From: an uncultured Planctomycetales bacterium
Lineage (GTDB): Bacteria > Planctomycetota > Planctomycetia > Isosphaerales > Isosphaeraceae
Assembly (NCBI GenBank): GCA_937997355.1
Contig: CALKTZ010000443.1
Coordinates: 1-6,658 of the forward strand
Length of the DNA: 6,658 bases
Direction of reading: 5' to 3'
Positions 5,566 through 6,658 of this stretch are shown here, one piece after another; within the stretch, counting starts at the first letter, position 1, and the number at the start of each line of letters is the position of its first letter. The notes under the pieces are model-generated. The model saw only the letters and a list, made by a program, of their open reading frames with translations, was not told where the DNA came from and made no database searches. A program made the position numbers and the translations under genes.

Positions 5566-6066
5566 GTGCGGGTGGGAATCGGACATGATACGCATCGCCT
5601 GGTTGAAGGACGCCCCCTGATCCTCGGCGGCATCTCGATCGATCACCCCTACGGATTGATGGGGCATTCCGACGCGGACGTGGTCTGCCATTCCCTGGCC
5701 GATGCCCTGCTGGGGGCCGCCGGCCTGGGGGATATCGGCGAGCATTACCCCGATACCGATCCCCAATGGAAGGGACTCGACAGCACCCGGCTCCTGGCCG
5801 ACGTCGTCGGTCGGATCAGGCAGGCAGGCTGGCGGATCATCAACTGCGACATCGTGGTTCATGCGCAGGTGCCGAAGCTCGGCCCTTACAAGCCGGCGAT
5901 CAAGGCCAGGCTCGCGGAGTTGCTCGATCTCGAATCGGGCGCGCTGAATATCAAGGCCAAGACCGGCGAGCACGTCGGCCCGATCGGCCGTTGCGAAGCC
6001 ATCTCGTGCGAGGCGATCGTCCTCCTTGGTCCATCCCAACACGGAACCCAATTCCATCCGAATTGA
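5566..6066 (+). CDS. ispF: 2-C-methyl-D-erythritol 2,4-cyclodiphosphate synthase
   Basis: Cytoplasmic enzyme of the MEP isoprenoid pathway that cyclises CDP-methylerythritol 2-phosphate to MEcPP with release of CMP; it works as a trimer with a divalent metal at subunit interfaces. The 166-aa product starts MRVGIGHDTHRL, with metal ligands Asp8, His10 and His42, and carries the conserved MGHSDADV (His34, Asp38), GLGDIGEHYPDTDP and KAKTGEHVGPIGR blocks. The start is GTG 5566, with GAGG (5555-5558) 7 bases upstream; this gives the normal family N-terminus, while the 95 preceding open codons do not. The protein is a few residues longer than usual through a short tail (PSQHGTQFHPN). cysS follows after 24 bases, which suggests co-transcription; ispF and cysS lie near each other in several other bacteria. 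Confidence 0.95.
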   Translation: MRVGIGHDTHRLVEGRPLILGGISIDHPYGLMGHSDADVVCHSLADALLGAAGLGDIGEHYPDTDPQWKGLDSTRLLADVVGRIRQAGWRIINCDIVVHAQVPKLGPYKPAIKARLAELLDLESGALNIKAKTGEHVGPIGRCEAISCEAIVLLGPSQHGTQFHPN

Positions 6067-6090
6067 CGTTCACAACCCGATCGAAGTGCC

Positions 6091-6658
6091 ATGGCTTTAA
6101 GAGTTTATAACACGCTGACCCAGACCCGAGAGCCGTTCCGCACCGTGGTGCCGGGCAAGGTCGGGATGTATGTCTGCGGGCCGACGGTCTATTCGCCGAG
6201 CCACATCGGCCACATGGTCGGTCCGGTCATCTTCGACACGATCAAGCGTTATTTGAAGTATCTCGGTTACGAAGTCACCTGGGTCGTGAATATCACGGAC
6301 GTCGACGACAAGCTGATCGTCCAGGCCCAGAAGGATGGCGTCTCCGTCAAGGATCTGGCCGAGAGCGTCACGAAGGACTATCTGGATTGCCTCAAGGCGC
6401 TGGGGGTCGACAACATCGACCAGATGCCCAAGGCGACCGAGCACATCGACGAGATCATCGAGATCACCCGGGGCCTGGTCGAGAAGGGGCTGGCTTATGC
6501 CTCCGGCGGTGACGTTTATTTCGACGTCACCAGGGCGGCCGAGTATGGCAAGCTCAGCCATCGAGATCCGGAAGAGTTGCTCGCCGGGGCGCGGATCGAG
6601 CCTTCGGCCCTGAAGCGGCATTCCGGCGATTTCGCGCTCTGGAAAAGCTCGAAGCCCG
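6091..6658 (+). CDS. cysS: cysteinyl-tRNA synthetase (3' end outside window)
   Basis: Class I aminoacyl-tRNA synthetase that charges tRNA-Cys with cysteine. The first 189 codons are present. MALRVYNTLTQTREPF leads to MYVCGPTVYSPSHIGHM, which contains the zinc-ligand Cys29 and the HIGH signature (38-41) that binds ATP. VNITDVDDKLI and SGDFALWKSSKP further on are typical of the family's Rossmann catalytic domain. The KMSKS loop and anticodon-binding region lie beyond the window. ATG 6091 gives the usual N-terminus; only a weak GAAG precedes it, so translation may depend partly on coupling to ispF 24 bases upstream. No frame disruption is seen. Confidence 0.95.
   Translation, partial: MALRVYNTLTQTREPFRTVVPGKVGMYVCGPTVYSPSHIGHMVGPVIFDTIKRYLKYLGYEVTWVVNITDVDDKLIVQAQKDGVSVKDLAESVTKDYLDCLKALGVDNIDQMPKATEHIDEIIEITRGLVEKGLAYASGGDVYFDVTRAAEYGKLSHRDPEELLAGARIEPSALKRHSGDFALWKSSKP

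Overview
The window is GC-rich chromosomal DNA (roughly 60 % by eye) that looks planctomycete, most likely Isosphaeraceae-like. The main reasons are a secreted multidomain protein with an LEGRQLL motif near its N-terminus (the planctomycete LEPR-XLL type of export/sorting region), a Tat-exported aldo/keto reductase with a C-terminal cysteine cluster, and a TacA-family antitoxin. The lineage is inferred from protein character and was not tested by a search. No IS element, CRISPR array, tRNA or rRNA was seen.

Layout. At the left edge rpsU (ribosomal protein bS21) runs leftward out of the window. A non-coding stretch of about 500 bases (192-698) separates it from a divergent gene for a secreted cyclophilin-type peptidyl-prolyl isomerase with Ig-like domains (699-2417). 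Seventy-eight bases further on is a type II toxin-antitoxin locus: a near-perfect 21-bp palindromic operator (2459-2479), an intact DUF1778/TacA-like antitoxin (2496-2771), and a GNAT (TacT-like) toxin overlapping it by ATGA. The toxin gene is broken: its first and last parts are both recognisable but lie in different frames, and the acetyl-CoA-binding segment between them is missing (2768-3258). A 16-bp perfect hairpin (3309-3353) lies between this remnant and the convergent aldo/keto reductase gene (3382-4632, minus).

Right half. csrA (4846-5043, minus) encodes the RNA-binding global regulator. Its leader has GGA motifs overlapping the ribosome binding site, and a sigma-54-like element lies about 140 bases upstream. 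A 522-base divergent region with an AT-rich core of about one-third GC separates csrA from ispF (5566-6066, MEP isoprenoid pathway). ispF is followed after 24 bases by cysS (cysteinyl-tRNA synthetase), which runs off the right edge; the two probably form an operon.

Most genes are ordinary housekeeping or surface functions. The points most worth a second look are the decayed acetyltransferase toxin beside an apparently intact antitoxin and operator, the csrA control region, and a palindromic 13-bp motif repeated exactly 105 bases apart at the start of the cyclophilin gene.
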